A DNA stretch of 64,000 bases from Cymodocea nodosa (taxonomy: Eukaryota > Streptophyta > Magnoliopsida > Alismatales > Cymodoceaceae), in the NCBI GenBank assembly GCA_036874045.1, contig JAZBRI010000011.1:3658001-3722000 (forward strand). The letters run 5' to 3'. A model generated the notes under the pieces. The model was given only the letters and a program-made list of their open reading frames with translations. It was not told the DNA's origin and ran no database searches. Shown piece by piece: positions 31,472-43,082 of the stretch; the stretch's first letter is position 1, and each line of letters begins with the position of its first letter. The translations under genes were made by a program, and so were the position numbers.

Positions 31472-31978
31472 ATGCCTGTAACTTATCGAAAAACTCGAAT
31501 AGTTATCTAACTCTCCGAAAAGAAAACTCGAATAATTATCTAATTCTCTGAAAACCTTTAAGCTTCCGTTCTGAATTTCTACACGTGGTTTATTGAATGA
31601 CTTAACTTTTGGATAGTTATACCTGTAACTCTCCAAAAAGTCCTTTAAGCTTCCGGATAGTTAACTCCTTAACTATCCGTTCATTCAATCCCCTTAACTG
31701 TCTGATTAAATAACTCTCTAAAAGCTTTGTAAAATCTGATAGTTATTCTTCTAACTATCCGATAGTATTGCTACTGCTTTGAACTTACTCTTCGGATACT
31801 TAGACCTGTAACTGTCCAATTTTCCTGTAGCTCTATAGCAGTATCTTCTGGAACTTTCTCCATCTATTCGTCTGCTTTTTGATCTTTTGCTGAGCTATCA
31901 TATCTGTGAAATACAATTTGGTTTCCTCACATAGGTTTTTGCATTATCAAAATACTAGGGTCCTAACAAAAGGAAATA
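31472..31978 (-). repeat. Inverted fragment of a G-type copia LTR
   Basis: On the minus strand it starts TGTTAGGACCCTAG at 31978 and matches the first ~500 bp of the G 3' LTR (34894-35400), including many TAACTATCCG / CGGAGAGTTA motifs. It lies directly against + strand gag sequence, so an inversion or illegitimate recombination has occurred here. Confidence 0.75.
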
Positions 31979-32836
31979 GCATTTCCTTCAACAAAAGAAG
32001 CTCCAAGCTCAGATGATGATGAGATCATGTTGCTGGCAAGGAACTTCAGAAAGTTCATGAAGAAAAAGAATAAGACCAGCTCGTCCAAAAGAACTGTCCC
32101 TACATGCTTCAAATGCAAAAGGCAAGGACACATATAAACTTTCTGTCCATTTCAGACAGAAGAGGATCAGGTAGATAAGAAGAAGAGATGAAAGGACAAA
32201 AAGAAGATGGCACTCAAAGCTACGTGGGATGATAGTAGCTCATCAAGTAGTTCATTTGATTCTGAAGATGAAGCTGCAGCAAATGTGTGCTTTACAGCTC
32301 AAGAGGTATGTTTCACTTCTTCTTCTAGCTCAGAAGATGAGCATGATGAAATAGATATTAATAGTCTTCTGTCTACTGTAGATGATCTCTATGTTAAATG
32401 TAGAGAATTTAAGAAAGAAATTAAAAGGTTAAATAATTGCTTAGAAGACTTTTTTGTTGAATTAGAAACAATTGTAGTTGATAATAGAAATCTGAAATCT
32501 AACTTGGATAAATATAATTGTGATAACTGTAAATTGAAAGAAAAAAATAAAAACTTAGTAACCACAATATCTGATCTGAAAAATAGAAATGCTAAAGACA
32601 AGTTTGATGTAAAATCTGAACCTGCCATACTTGTTGGATACTCATCTAGAAGTAAAGCTTACAAAGTATATGTTGTTAAAGACAGAAGAGTAAAGGAAAA
32701 CATAAATGTTAAATTTGATGAAGATTTAATACAGAATTTCAAGAATCTGAAGATTGACAGTGATAGTGAAAATGAATATTTGGAGAAAGGAAATTGCAAG
32801 CATAAACTCAAATCCCAAGCTTTAGATCAGATTTAA
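31979..32836 (+). pseudogene. Gag-integrase fusion created by deletion (element G)
   Basis: One frame with stops in the knuckle region: gag with a CCHC-like CFKCKRQGHI then C (32105-32149), MALKATWDDSSSS (the 209-codon open part starts at 32207), an acidic stretch and a coiled-coil-like KEIKRLNNCLEDFFVELE. At about 32590 it switches directly to integrase C-terminal sequence (AKDKFDVKSEPAILVGYSSR, NVKFDEDLI). In H the same two regions are separated by about 1.4 kb (40890-42290). The deletion kept the frame. Confidence 0.8.
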
Positions 32837-32865
32837 TACAGTTAGAAGTTCAAATCTGATCACCC

Positions 32866-34488
32866 CATGGAACAAATAATTGGAAACATAACCAAAGGGG
32901 TACAAACGAGAAGCAAAGCACAAGATATTTGCAATTTTTGTGCATTTGTGTCAGAAATAGAGCCAAAATCAGTAGATGAAGCCTGTAAGGATATTTACTA
33001 GACAATGGTTATGTAAGAAGAATTAAATCAATTCTAGAAAAACAATGTTTGGAATTTAGTGGAAAAACCTATAGGAAAATCCATCATTGGAACTAAATAT
33101 ATTTTTAGAAACAAATTAGATGAAGAAGGAAACATACTCAGAAATAAAGCTCAACTAGTTGCACAGGGTTATAATCAGCAAGAAGGTATTGACTATGAAG
33201 AAACTTTTGCACCTATAGCCAGAATAGAAGCTATTAGAATGTTGCTTGTCTTTGCAAGTAGTACGAGAATAAAATTGTTTCAAATGGATGTGAAAAGTGC
33301 CTTTTTGAATGGAGAAATTTAGGAAGAAGTGTTTGTTAAACAACCTCCCGGATTTGAAGATGAAGTCAAGCCAGATCATGTCTTCAAATTAAACAAAGCT
33401 TTATATGGTCTGAAACAGGCACTTAGGGCATGGTATGAGAAATTGAAAAAATTCTTAACTGAAAATGACTTCTCTATAAGCAAAGTGGACAACACTTTGT
33501 TTATCAAAACTATTGATTTGCACATTTGATTGTATAGATATATGTTGATATAGTTTTTGGAGCTACATCAGAAAAACTCTGTCATGGATTTCAAAATTTA
33601 ATGAAAAATAAATTTGAAATGAGCATGATGGGAGAGTTGAAGTTTTTCTTAGGTTTACAAATTCATCAAGTACGAAATGACATCTTTATCAACCAAGAGA
33701 AATACTACAAAGAGATGTTAAAGAAATTTGGCTATGAAAACGTTAAATCTGCAAATACTCCAATGAGTTCAAGTACAAAACTAGAAATCAATGACTCAAG
33801 TGTTGCAGTAGATCAAAAAAAATACAGAGGCATGATTAGATCTCTATTGTATCTTTCAGCAAGTAGGCCAGATAACATGTTTAGTGTATGCTTGTGTGCT
33901 AGATTTCAAGTATCACCAAAGGAATCTCATCTGAAATCAGTAAAAAGAATTTTCAAATATCTACAAGGTACTAAAGATTTCAAATTATACTACTTAGCTG
34001 ACAGTAGCCTAATGTTATCAAGCTACAGTGATGCAGATTATGCAGGCAACAGATCTAACAGAAAGAGCACTAGTGGCACATGTCAACTACTTTGAAATTC
34101 ATTAATCTCTTGGTTTAGTAGGAAACAAAACTGTATTGCATTATCTACTACTGAAGCCAAATATATTGCAGCAGGTCTGTGTTGTACTCAAATTCTTTGG
34201 ATGTAGCAAACCTTAGCAGACTATAAACTGAAAATTTAGAATACAATCATATTTTGTGATAACAGTAGTGGAATCAGTTTATCTAAGAATACAGTACTTC
34301 ATTCCAGAGCCAAACATATCAAGATCAGACATCATTTTCTGAGAGATCATGTGGAAAAAGGGAACATCTCACTCAAGTTTGTGCCAACATAAAATCAACT
34401 TGCAGATATTTTCACCAAACCTTTAAATGAATCAACTTTTAATCATATTAGAAGAAATCTAGGCATATGTTCATTACAAGATCTTTAA
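32866..34488 (+). pseudogene. Copia RT-RNase H of element G
   Basis: Recognisable [75 protein letters not shown], then RNase H (SYSDADYAGN, STTEAKYIAA, HSRAKHIKIRHHFL) to a TAA at 34486. Several in-frame stops (e.g. TAG after FLNGEI, 33320-33322) and one frameshift near 33530. The catalytic YVDD is reduced to YVD-I at 33541-33552 through loss of one codon. Inactive. Confidence 0.85.
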
Positions 34489-34893
34489 ATGCTTTTATTC
34501 ATTCTTCCTCAAGCTCACCATATAGGAACTTGCTTTCTGTTAACTTGTACTCGTGTAGGACATATTAGATATCAGTTTTACAGTTGTCACCTTTTTATAT
34601 AATAACAAAAAGGGGGAGAAAAATATGGAAATTAGAGAAGAATATGGAAACTTACAGTATTTCCAACTTAGACAGAAAGAGAAGTATTAAAAAGGGGAAG
34701 AAAAACTCAACACACAGATAGGGGGAGAAGACAGCATAAAGTCAGGGGGAGGAATCTCACCACTACTGTATATTCATTATAAATCCTTATTTTTACTTGG
34801 TTTCTATGTGACTGAATGTATAGAAATAATCTATGGAGTGAAATACATGTAAATAAATGTGAAGGATTTTGTCATTATCAAAAAGGGGGAGAA
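34489..34893 (+). promoter_or_regulatory. 3' noncoding tail and polypurine tract of G
   Basis: No gene. Five G-rich purine tracts (near 34605, 34690, 34720, 34744 and 34880). The last, AAAAAGGGGGAGAA at 34880-34893, abuts the LTR and is the functional type. Confidence 0.7.
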
Positions 34894-36260
34894 TGTTAGG
34901 ACTCGAGTATTTTGATAATGCAAAAACCTATGTGAGGAAACATATTGTATTTCACAGATAAGTCAGTGCAGCAAAAGATCAGAAGGCAGACAAACAAGTT
35001 GCAGTTAATTTCAGAATGTGCTGCTATAATGCTACAGAAAATCAGATAGTTCCAGGCTTATGTATCCGAAAGAAAGTTAATATTCGGTGAGTTATAGAAT
35101 TAAGTATCCGAAGAGTTAATTTAAAGCAGCATCAACACTATCAAACAGTTAGAAGAATAACTATCCGAAATTATAAAGCCTTCGGAGAGTTGTGAAAGGA
35201 TGTAAGTTGAATGATCAGAAAGTTAAGGAGTTAACTATCCGAAAGGTCAAGGAAAATTGAAAAGTTAGAAAGGTTAACTATCCGAAACTTAAGTCATTCA
35301 ATTAACCACGTGTAGAAATCCAGTATAGAAGCTTAAAAGATATTCTGAAGAGTTAGAAAGATAACTATCCGAAATTTGAAGGATTTCGATGAGTTACAGG
35401 TATAACCATCCGGAACTTAAGTTATCCTATTACGCACGTGTAGAATTAAAGAGACAGCAGTCAGAAGCTTAAAAGAAAAATCGAAGAGTTACTGTAGTTA
35501 ACTATCCGGAAGTCAAGAGTTTTTTGGTAAGTTAAAACTACAAGTCTTCGATCACTTGACACTTCACGTGAGCAACTTAAAATCCTTACGTGACACATAC
35601 AACAGGATGTAAGTGAAGGTTCGGTAAGTTATAGACGCTCTTTGGTGAGTTATTCATATAACCATCTGAAAATCAAAGGAAATCAAAAGGTTACTTACTA
35701 AACATCAGATAGAACGGTAACTTACCATATTTAGGTCTGATTATTTAGCAAGTACTGTAGAATACATCTGTTGAAAGAAAAATATGATCATAATACCTTT
35801 TGGTATAAATATGAGAAGGTTAAGAGAAGAACAGACATACAGAAAATGATCATACATTTTACAGTGAGCTACACAAAATTCCAGATACACTCTCAACTTT
35901 GCAACTGTCAAGTTTACTCTTAAAGATACACTGCAGAAAAGCTTCGTGTGCCAAAACTCTGATAGAAAAGTTTAAAGCTGTTGGTTCGTGAGTTTCAACC
36001 TGAAAACTCATTGTTGGTTGAGAGCTTCAACTTGAAAGCTCGAGAAAGGAAGGTTGGTCATTCAGCTTATACCTGAAAGCTCTAAGTGTTGGTTCTTGCT
36101 TCAACCTGAAAGCAAGTGTTGTAAGTATTTGAATACTTAGTGAAGCCCAAGTGTATCTTGTGGGTGGACTAGCCAAGTTGGTGAATCACTTAAAATTTGC
36201 TGTGTGTTGATTTCTTTTTACTGGTTTGTTTACATTTAATTCATTTAATCTCATTGTTTT
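34894..36260 (+). repeat. 3' LTR of element G, 3'-truncated
   Basis: Starts TGTTAGGACTCGAG after the polypurine tract. U3 is packed with TAACTATCCGAAA / TTCGGAGAGTTG motifs (more than ten between 35060 and 35650) and CACGTG-type sites (35308, 35437). The last ~130 bp, including the CACCCCC..CCTAACA end, are missing, replaced by gypsy LTR fragment M. Confidence 0.75.
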
Positions 36261-38138
36261 GTAGAAATGTGCAAGTACAGGTCAAACCCACAAGGAATTA
36301 TCGAAATCAATTTGATTTTTGAAATTTTCATAGCCAGGGTATAGTATGTATTCACAATATGCTCACTCCGTTGATTTATAGTTAACTCAATGGACTTAGT
36401 TCATGGAGTTATGCTTAACTCAACGAACTTCCTTTATGAAGTTATGGTTAACTAAATGAGCTCTCTCGTAGCTTACAATTAATATTGTTGCTTGCAAAAG
36501 AACACAATCATCCATTAGGCAATTCTATATGTTACAAACAACATCAATTAAGCTTTCTATAGGATCGTTTATATCACAAGAGGGGGGGTGAATTGTGTCT
36601 TTAGTAATTAAAATACCAGCAGATAAAACAAGAGCACAAAATACTCATAAATGAAATTCTATTCTTTATTTAAAGACAGAATTTACAATATCTTTTTAGC
36701 TCAATTCCCTTCTTGAAGGTTTTGATACAGTATTGTTCAATATACAATTCAAATAGAAAAATGAAGTTCTTATTCAAAACTAATTTCGAATTGTATAAAA
36801 CTTGATCTTTATGCACACAGCTTCTTTCCTTCTCTTTGCTCAACTTCTGTATCTCTTCTTCTCTAGTTGTCGAATTTCCAGACTTCTTACATTTGCAGCT
36901 CCTTTTCTAAAATTGCTTGGAATTTTGAACTTCTTCTGATGTTGGAGAATTTTTCTAAATATGAATATTCAAACTTAACTTTTCAGTTAGGGATCCAGAT
37001 TGAATATTCAGACTTGATTTTTAAGATTGGGATCCTCTATTGTAATGTAGCTTGTACTCTCTATTAGTAGTCGAACTATGTCTTCACGTTCAGCATGTTC
37101 ATCCACTTAATCCATAATCCACATACTAATTTTTTCTTTAATCCAAATTATTATCTTTTTGAGTTTCCACTTTCTCCACTATCATTTTGAATTTCCATGA
37201 TCTCCACTCATAGATTCACCGAAACTTTATTTTCCTGGAGTCTTGTAGAATATCTTCTAAGTCTTCGATTTAGTCAAATACTTATCCTTTAAGTCCTATA
37301 AAAACTCGAATACTTATATGTAACTCTTCGAGTTTTTGCATCTGCAAAACACGTGACTAAACATAACAAACTTATCTGTTCGTTAGTCATTTTATAAAAC
37401 TCGAAGGCTTATCTATCCATGCATATAAAAACTCAAACAGTTATCTAACTATTCGATTTTCATTTCCGAACGCACATGGAAAACACGTGACAACTTAAAA
37501 CATTAAAAACACACGTGCAAATAACTTAACTATATGAGTTTTTTAACATAAACTATTCGACAAAAATGAAACGTTAACTATCCGAAAGTTTAATTATCGA
37601 AAATCTAACTCTTCGGAAAACTTTAACTTATTTGACATAAAAATGAAACTTTTCGATAATCTGTTAACTATTATACTTAGAGAATATTATTTAGACTTAT
37701 TTAAAAACTTTAATAAAGCATATATCATCAAAACAAAATTCTTAACACTTTTGAATGCTATTTCATATTACATTCATCATTGATCAATTCTAACATTCAA
37801 TACTTCAAATAGTAGATTTCGTCAATCAAGATCTCAGAGATTTATATTACCTAGTTTAAACAATAAGTAATATGATTTTCTATAACTGAAATAAAATAAA
37901 CACAAAACATTCAACAATACTAACAATACAAACACAAACGATACAACACAAATTTGATAAACATAAAAACAGATAATGAGTTTTGTTTTGTTTTTGATTT
38001 TATTTTTGTTATGTTCCTTCAGATGAGCAAGTGATGAAAGGTAAAATTCTTTATAGACAATAAGAAACTTTTGTCACTACATGCGATGTGATTACACCAC
38101 TAAAAACTTAATCACTTACTGTCAAGCGCTCCTCTTTG
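36261..38138 (-). repeat. Gypsy LTR fragment M, split by a solo copia LTR
   Basis: The parts 36261-36557 and 37753-38138 are collinear on the minus strand with the last ~800 bp of the B LTR (TGCAAGTACAGGTC.., AACATCAATTAAGCTT.., ATTACACCACTAAAAACTTAATCACTTAC). Both ends are truncated, by G at left and H at right. Confidence 0.7.
36558..37747 (-). mobile_element. Solo J-type copia LTR
   Basis: 1,190 bp, ~90% like the J LTR (45906-47146). It is flanked by CTTTC (36553-36557) and CTTTT (37748-37752), a 5-bp TSD with one C/T difference, inside gypsy fragment M. There is no primer site or polypurine tract, so it is a solo LTR. The terminal TG has become TA on the plus-strand edge (36558). Confidence 0.85.
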
Positions 38139-39558
38139 AAAGGACCTCTAGATTTTGGTAATGCAAAAATCAATGTGAGGAATCATCTTTTGTATTTCAC
38201 AGGTTGACAGATAAATAGTTATAGACAATCACAAGTAGTTCATTCAAAGTTGACAGATGAAAACAGAAGGTTTGGTCAGTTCTCAACTTAAGTATCCAGA
38301 AGAAGAAGATTTTCAGAATGTTAACAAGCTAAGTATCTAAAAGATCACTTGAATACAACAAGAAAGCTCTTCGAAAAGTTACAAGGCTAACTATCTAAAA
38401 GTAAGAAGTCTTTCAGAAAGTTAAAAAAAGGCTTGAGTTTTTCGAAGAGTTAAGGGAGCTAACTATCCAAAAATCTAAGAAAATCGAAGAGTTAGAAAAA
38501 CTAACTATTCGAACAGATAAGTTATTTATATCTACATGCGATAGAAAGACAAAAGTAGTAAAAGACAACTATTTGAGTTTTCAAAAAGTTAACAGAAATA
38601 ACTATCCAAAAATGTAAGAGAATTAGAAAGTTAACTGGCTACCTATCTTAACAATTAAGTTAGTTAAATATGCATGTGCAGAATTCAAAAACTTAGTTGG
38701 AAGCTTAAAAGGATTTTTTGGAAAGTTAGGAAAGCTAACTATCCGAAAAACTAGAAGGATTAGAAGGTTACAAATATAGCTATCTAAACTTAAGTCCTAG
38801 CACGTGATTAACTTAAGTCTCACGTGATGTAGGTAGAAAGACTCTAGTGGATTTTCAGAAAGTTACATGAATCCTTCGAAGAGTTACGTAGTTAACTATT
38901 TAAAATTTCAGAATTATCAAAAGGTTATAGTATTACTAATCACTCAATGGTAACTTACCAAAATTAGGCTTGCCAAAATAGTAAGTATAGCAAGAGAAAG
39001 CTATTAGAAAGGAATATGATCATTATGCTTCTTGATATAAATAAAAACAACAATGAAGAGAGCATAATAGAATAGTATATACACATCTATACATTGAGCT
39101 TCACAAAAATAGCAGACTACATTCAAGATCAAACCCTCAAAAAAGTACAAACTCAAGTCAAGAGCTCTCTACGTGAACAAACTATAATCTCTTCAAGCTA
39201 GTGGTTTGCTAAAGTTTCCCAACTGAAAACTTCAGAGATAGGTTGGTTGGAGCTATGACCAAAAAGCTTAGATCGATTGGTTGGTTCTTGCTTTGACCGT
39301 AAAGCAAGTGTTTTGTAAGTTCAGAAAAGTTAGTGAAGCCCAAGTAACCCATGGGGGTGGACTAGCTGTTAGTGGTGAACCACCTAAAATCCCTATGCGC
39401 ATTATCTTCATTTACTTTGTGTTTTCACTAGGAAGATTGTTTATGCTTGCTGAAATTTAACTAATAATCAACCATTTATTGTTAAGTCTTGAAATTGCCT
39501 AAAAATCATTAAATCATACCATTCACCCCCGCCTCTGGTAAGCCATTAGGTCCTAACA
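38139..39558 (+). repeat. 5' LTR of element H
   Basis: 1,420 bp. Starts TGAAAGGACC, a mutated form of the expected TGTTAGGACC, and ends GGTCCTAACA. Carries TAACTATCCRAAA motifs throughout and a ...GGGGGTGGACTAGC.. region shared with G and I. Confidence 0.8.
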
Positions 39559-39560
39559 AT

Positions 39561-39577
39561 TGGTATCATAGCAAGGT
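39561..39577 (+). other. Primer-binding site of element H
   Basis: TGGTATCATAGCAAGGT two bases after the LTR; initiator-Met type with one change. Confidence 0.8.
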
Positions 39578-39610
39578 TGATCTCATTAATAGATTTAACA
39601 ATCTGAGATC

Positions 39611-40927
39611 ATGACTTTCCATGTTGTAGAGGGATAAAATATCCATCGACCTTCCCTTTTTGATGGTAGCAATTATAGCTACTAGAAAAATAAGATGGAG
39701 TGTTTTCTCAGGAGCACTGATGTGAAACTTTGGAGAATGATTGTACATGGTACACCACTTCCAATCAGTCACAATAGAGACTAGACAGAAGGGGATGAAA
39801 GAATCATCCAGATGGATACTCAAGGGTTGAACTTTATTTACTATGCACTAACTAGTGAATAATATAATAAAATATCTATTTGTAAATCTTCTCATGAGGC
39901 TTGGAAGACCCTTCAAATTACATACGAGAGAACCAACCAAGTAAAAGATACTAAAATTAACATGTTATTAAGAAAATATGAATTGTTTAAAATGCTCGAA
40001 AAGGAAAGTATTACCAATATGTTTTCAAGGTTCACTGAAATTGTAAATGAGCTAAGGGGCCTTGGAAAAGAATTTTCAAATCATGAGCAGATACAAAAGA
40101 TCCTAAGAATATTGACAATCGAGTGGAAACAAAAATCTACTTCCATATAAGACTTAAAGGATCTGAATAATTATTCAATAGAAGATCTATTGGGAAATCT
40201 ACTTACTCATGAAGTTCAGATGAAGGAATGGAAGGAAGAAGAGGGTGCTACTGAAAGAAAAGCTGAGAAGAAGACAGAACTAGCATTTCCCTCAATAAAA
40301 GAGCAACCAAGCTTAGATGAAGATGAAGTTCTACTACTAGCCAGGAATTTCAGAAAAACAATGAGATAAGGAGGCAAAGCCAACTCCTTAAGATCAAAAG
40401 TTCCCACATGCTACAAGTGCAAAAAATTGGGACACATCCAACTCTATTGTCCCTTTCAGCAAGAAGAGGACAAACAAAAATGGAACAAGAAGAACAAGAA
40501 GAAAATGGCTTTGAAAGCCACATGGGATGACAACAGCTCATCAGATTTAGAGGAAGATGTTTTTACAAATGTGTGCTTTACTACACAAGAGGTATGCTCT
40601 ACATCTCCTTATTGTTTAGAAAATGAAAATAATGACTTAGATGTAGATAGTCTCCTTTGTATAGTAGATAGTTTATATGTAAAGTGTAAAAACTATAAGA
40701 AAGAAATTAAAAGTTTGAACTCTTGTTTAGAGGATGCATTTGCTGAATTAGAAAAAGCCCTAGTTGATAATAGGGAATTAAAAACAAAACTTGATAACTG
40801 TAGTTATAAAAATTTTGAGTTGAAAGAAGGAAACAAAAATTTGTTATCTAAAATTACTAACTTAAAAAATATTGTATGTAAATTCACTAGAGGAGAAAAT
40901 AGTTTAAACAAAATTATAGGATCTTAA
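39611..40927 (+). pseudogene. Copia Gag of element H
   Basis: A single frame from ATG 39611 to TAA 40925, with about six earlier in-frame stops (e.g. TAG near 39683 where homologues have Trp). Contains the UBN2-type gag core (EAWKTLQITYE, KINMLLRKYELFKM), a knuckle CYKCKKLGHIQLYC (~40410-40451), MALKATWDD and an acidic, coiled-coil-like tail. It is the donor type for the fused gag of G. Inactive. Confidence 0.85.
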
Positions 40928-43082
40928 AGAATAGGAATGAATAAATTTGGCCTAGGGTATGTTGTACCATAGGAAATTCCCTACTATGGTGGAAAAATTA
41001 GATCTTACAGAGATGACATTATTGTTTTTGTCATCAAAAGAAGATCTACTCATATATGGCTGCCAAGAGGTAATAAATTTAATATGCTAAGGACTAAAAT
41101 TGGTGGACCCAAGAAAATATGGGTACCAAAAGCCTTAATTTTAACATGATTTGCAGGACTGCAAGGACAAGGGAGTTCAAACATCAAAATGGATTATTTA
41201 TAGTAGATGCTCAAAGCACATGACAGGTAAGAAAAGATTTCTTGAATCTATTAAGACTATAAATTCAAGATCAATTAAGTTTGGTAATAATGAAAATGTA
41301 AAATTACTATCATAGGAAATGCTACATCTAAAAATGGGAAAATAGAAAATGTCTTGCATGTAAATGGTTCAAAACAAAATCTATTAAGTGTAGGTCAACT
41401 ATGTGACAAAGGCTACAATTTACTATTTACTACTAAAAACTATTTTATATTACAATAAGATACCCTTGAAATTAAATTTACTAGTTATAGAGATAACTCA
41501 ATCTATGCCCTAGAATTCCCATTAGAAAATATAGCAAGTGATGCATGCTTAATAGCTTCTAGTGAAGATGAATGGTTATGGTATAAAAGATTGGGTCATG
41601 TAAATATAAGAACTCTAAGGAAATTGACCAAACATGATCTGGTTAGAGGTGTGCCCAAACTCAGATTCAAGAGGGATAAACTATGTAATGAATGCATTGT
41701 TGAAAAATAAAAAAAATCAGGACATAAAAGTATAGAAGATATTGCCACAAGCCAACCACTAGAATTACTACATTTGGACCTTTTTAGTCCTACTCAAACA
41801 GCTAGTCTAGGAGGAAGAAAATACACCTTAGTCGTAGTTGATGATTATATAAGATTCACTTGACTTATTTTCTTAGCACACAAGAATGAAGCTTGTAATG
41901 AATTCAAACATCTCTACATTAGAATTCAAAGTGAAAAATAATAAACTGTGAAGAAGATTAGAAGTGATCATGGAGGAGAATTTGAAAATACTGATTTTGA
42001 AAACTTTTGCAATTCATTTGGTATACTACATGAGTATTCGTAACCAAGAACCTCTATCCAAAATGGAGTAGTAGAAAGGAAAAATAGATCAGTACAAGAA
42101 ATGGCAAGAACAATACTTAATGCATCTAATCTACCAAAATTCTTATGGGCTGAAGCTATGAATACTACATGTCATACAATGAATAGAACTCATCTCAAAC
42201 CTATCTTGCATAAGATAGCATTTGAATTATGATATGGTAAAACACCAAATGCTGGATACTTCAAAATGTTTTGTGCTTAATACAAGGGATCAAAAGGACA
42301 AATTTGATGCAATAGCTGATCCTGCACTACTAGTTGGATACTCTTTAAGAAGCAAAGCTTACAAGGTCTATTTTGAAATTGAAAGAGGAGTAGAAGAATC
42401 AATTAACGTATCATTTGATGAAGACCTAGCAGGGAAATTAAAGCAACTAAAAATAGATAGTGAGAGTGAAAGTGAATCAAAAATTCAAAAAGCTTTACAG
42501 AAAAAGGAAAACACAACTTTGCTCACACTCAACTTGACAAAAAAAGTATGGAAAACAAAATTTGGACATCCCATTGCATAAATTATTGGCAATATAAATC
42601 AAGGGGTTCAAACAAGAAGCAAAATTCAGGATATTTGTAATTATTGTGCTTTTGTATCTAAATTTGAGCCTACAATAGTTGAAGAAGCTTGCAATGTTGA
42701 ACACTAGATTATGGTCATGCAAGAGGAACTAAATCAATTCAAGAAAAATGAAGTCTGGAATTTAATTGAAAGGCCCACAGAAAAATCAATTATTGGAACT
42801 AAATGGGTGTTTAAAAATAAATTAGATAATGATGGCAACATTATTAAAAACAAAGCTAAACTAGTTGCTTAGGGATACAACCAATAGGAAGGAATCAATT
42901 ATAAAGAAACCTTTGCACCTATTGCAAGACTTGAAATAATTAGAATGTTACTTGCCTTTGCAAGCAATATGAAAATAAAGCCCTATCAAATGAATATTAA
43001 GAGTGCATTTTTGAATGGCATCTTACAAGAAGAAGTATATGTAAAATAGCCACCAGGTTTTGAAGATGAAGATAGACCAAAC
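40928..43082 (+). pseudogene. Copia protease-integrase-RT of element H, truncated
   Basis: Protease site reads YSRCSKHMTG (41201-41230) where DSG is expected, so the catalytic Asp is gone. Integrase: RLGHVNIRTL, CNECIVEK, LLHLDLFSP, IRSDHGGEF, QNGVVERKNRSVQEMA, then VGYSLRSKAYKVYF. RT N-terminal half: [40 protein letters not shown]. It ends at 43082 where element I starts. Many stops, several at Gln or Trp positions (e.g. VAxGYNQxEG near 42870-42890), and a frameshift near 42240. Confidence 0.85.

Larger units (their letters stand above)
31979..36260 (+). mobile_element. Rearranged SIRE-like copia element G
   Basis: 5' end lost. It retains part of gag, the C-terminal end of integrase, RT, RNase H, a noncoding tail with repeated AAAAGGGGGAG tracts, the polypurine tract and a 3' LTR cut at about 36260. 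A large in-frame deletion removes gag C-terminus, protease and most of integrase. No accessory ORF follows pol. Confidence 0.8.
38139..43082 (+). mobile_element. Copia element H (SIRE-like), 5' part
   Basis: LTR, primer site, gag and most of pol up to the start of RT, where element I has inserted (43083). The rest of H should lie beyond the right edge of the window. Oldest of the nested set and the most decayed: its frames contain many stops and a few frameshifts. Confidence 0.85.
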
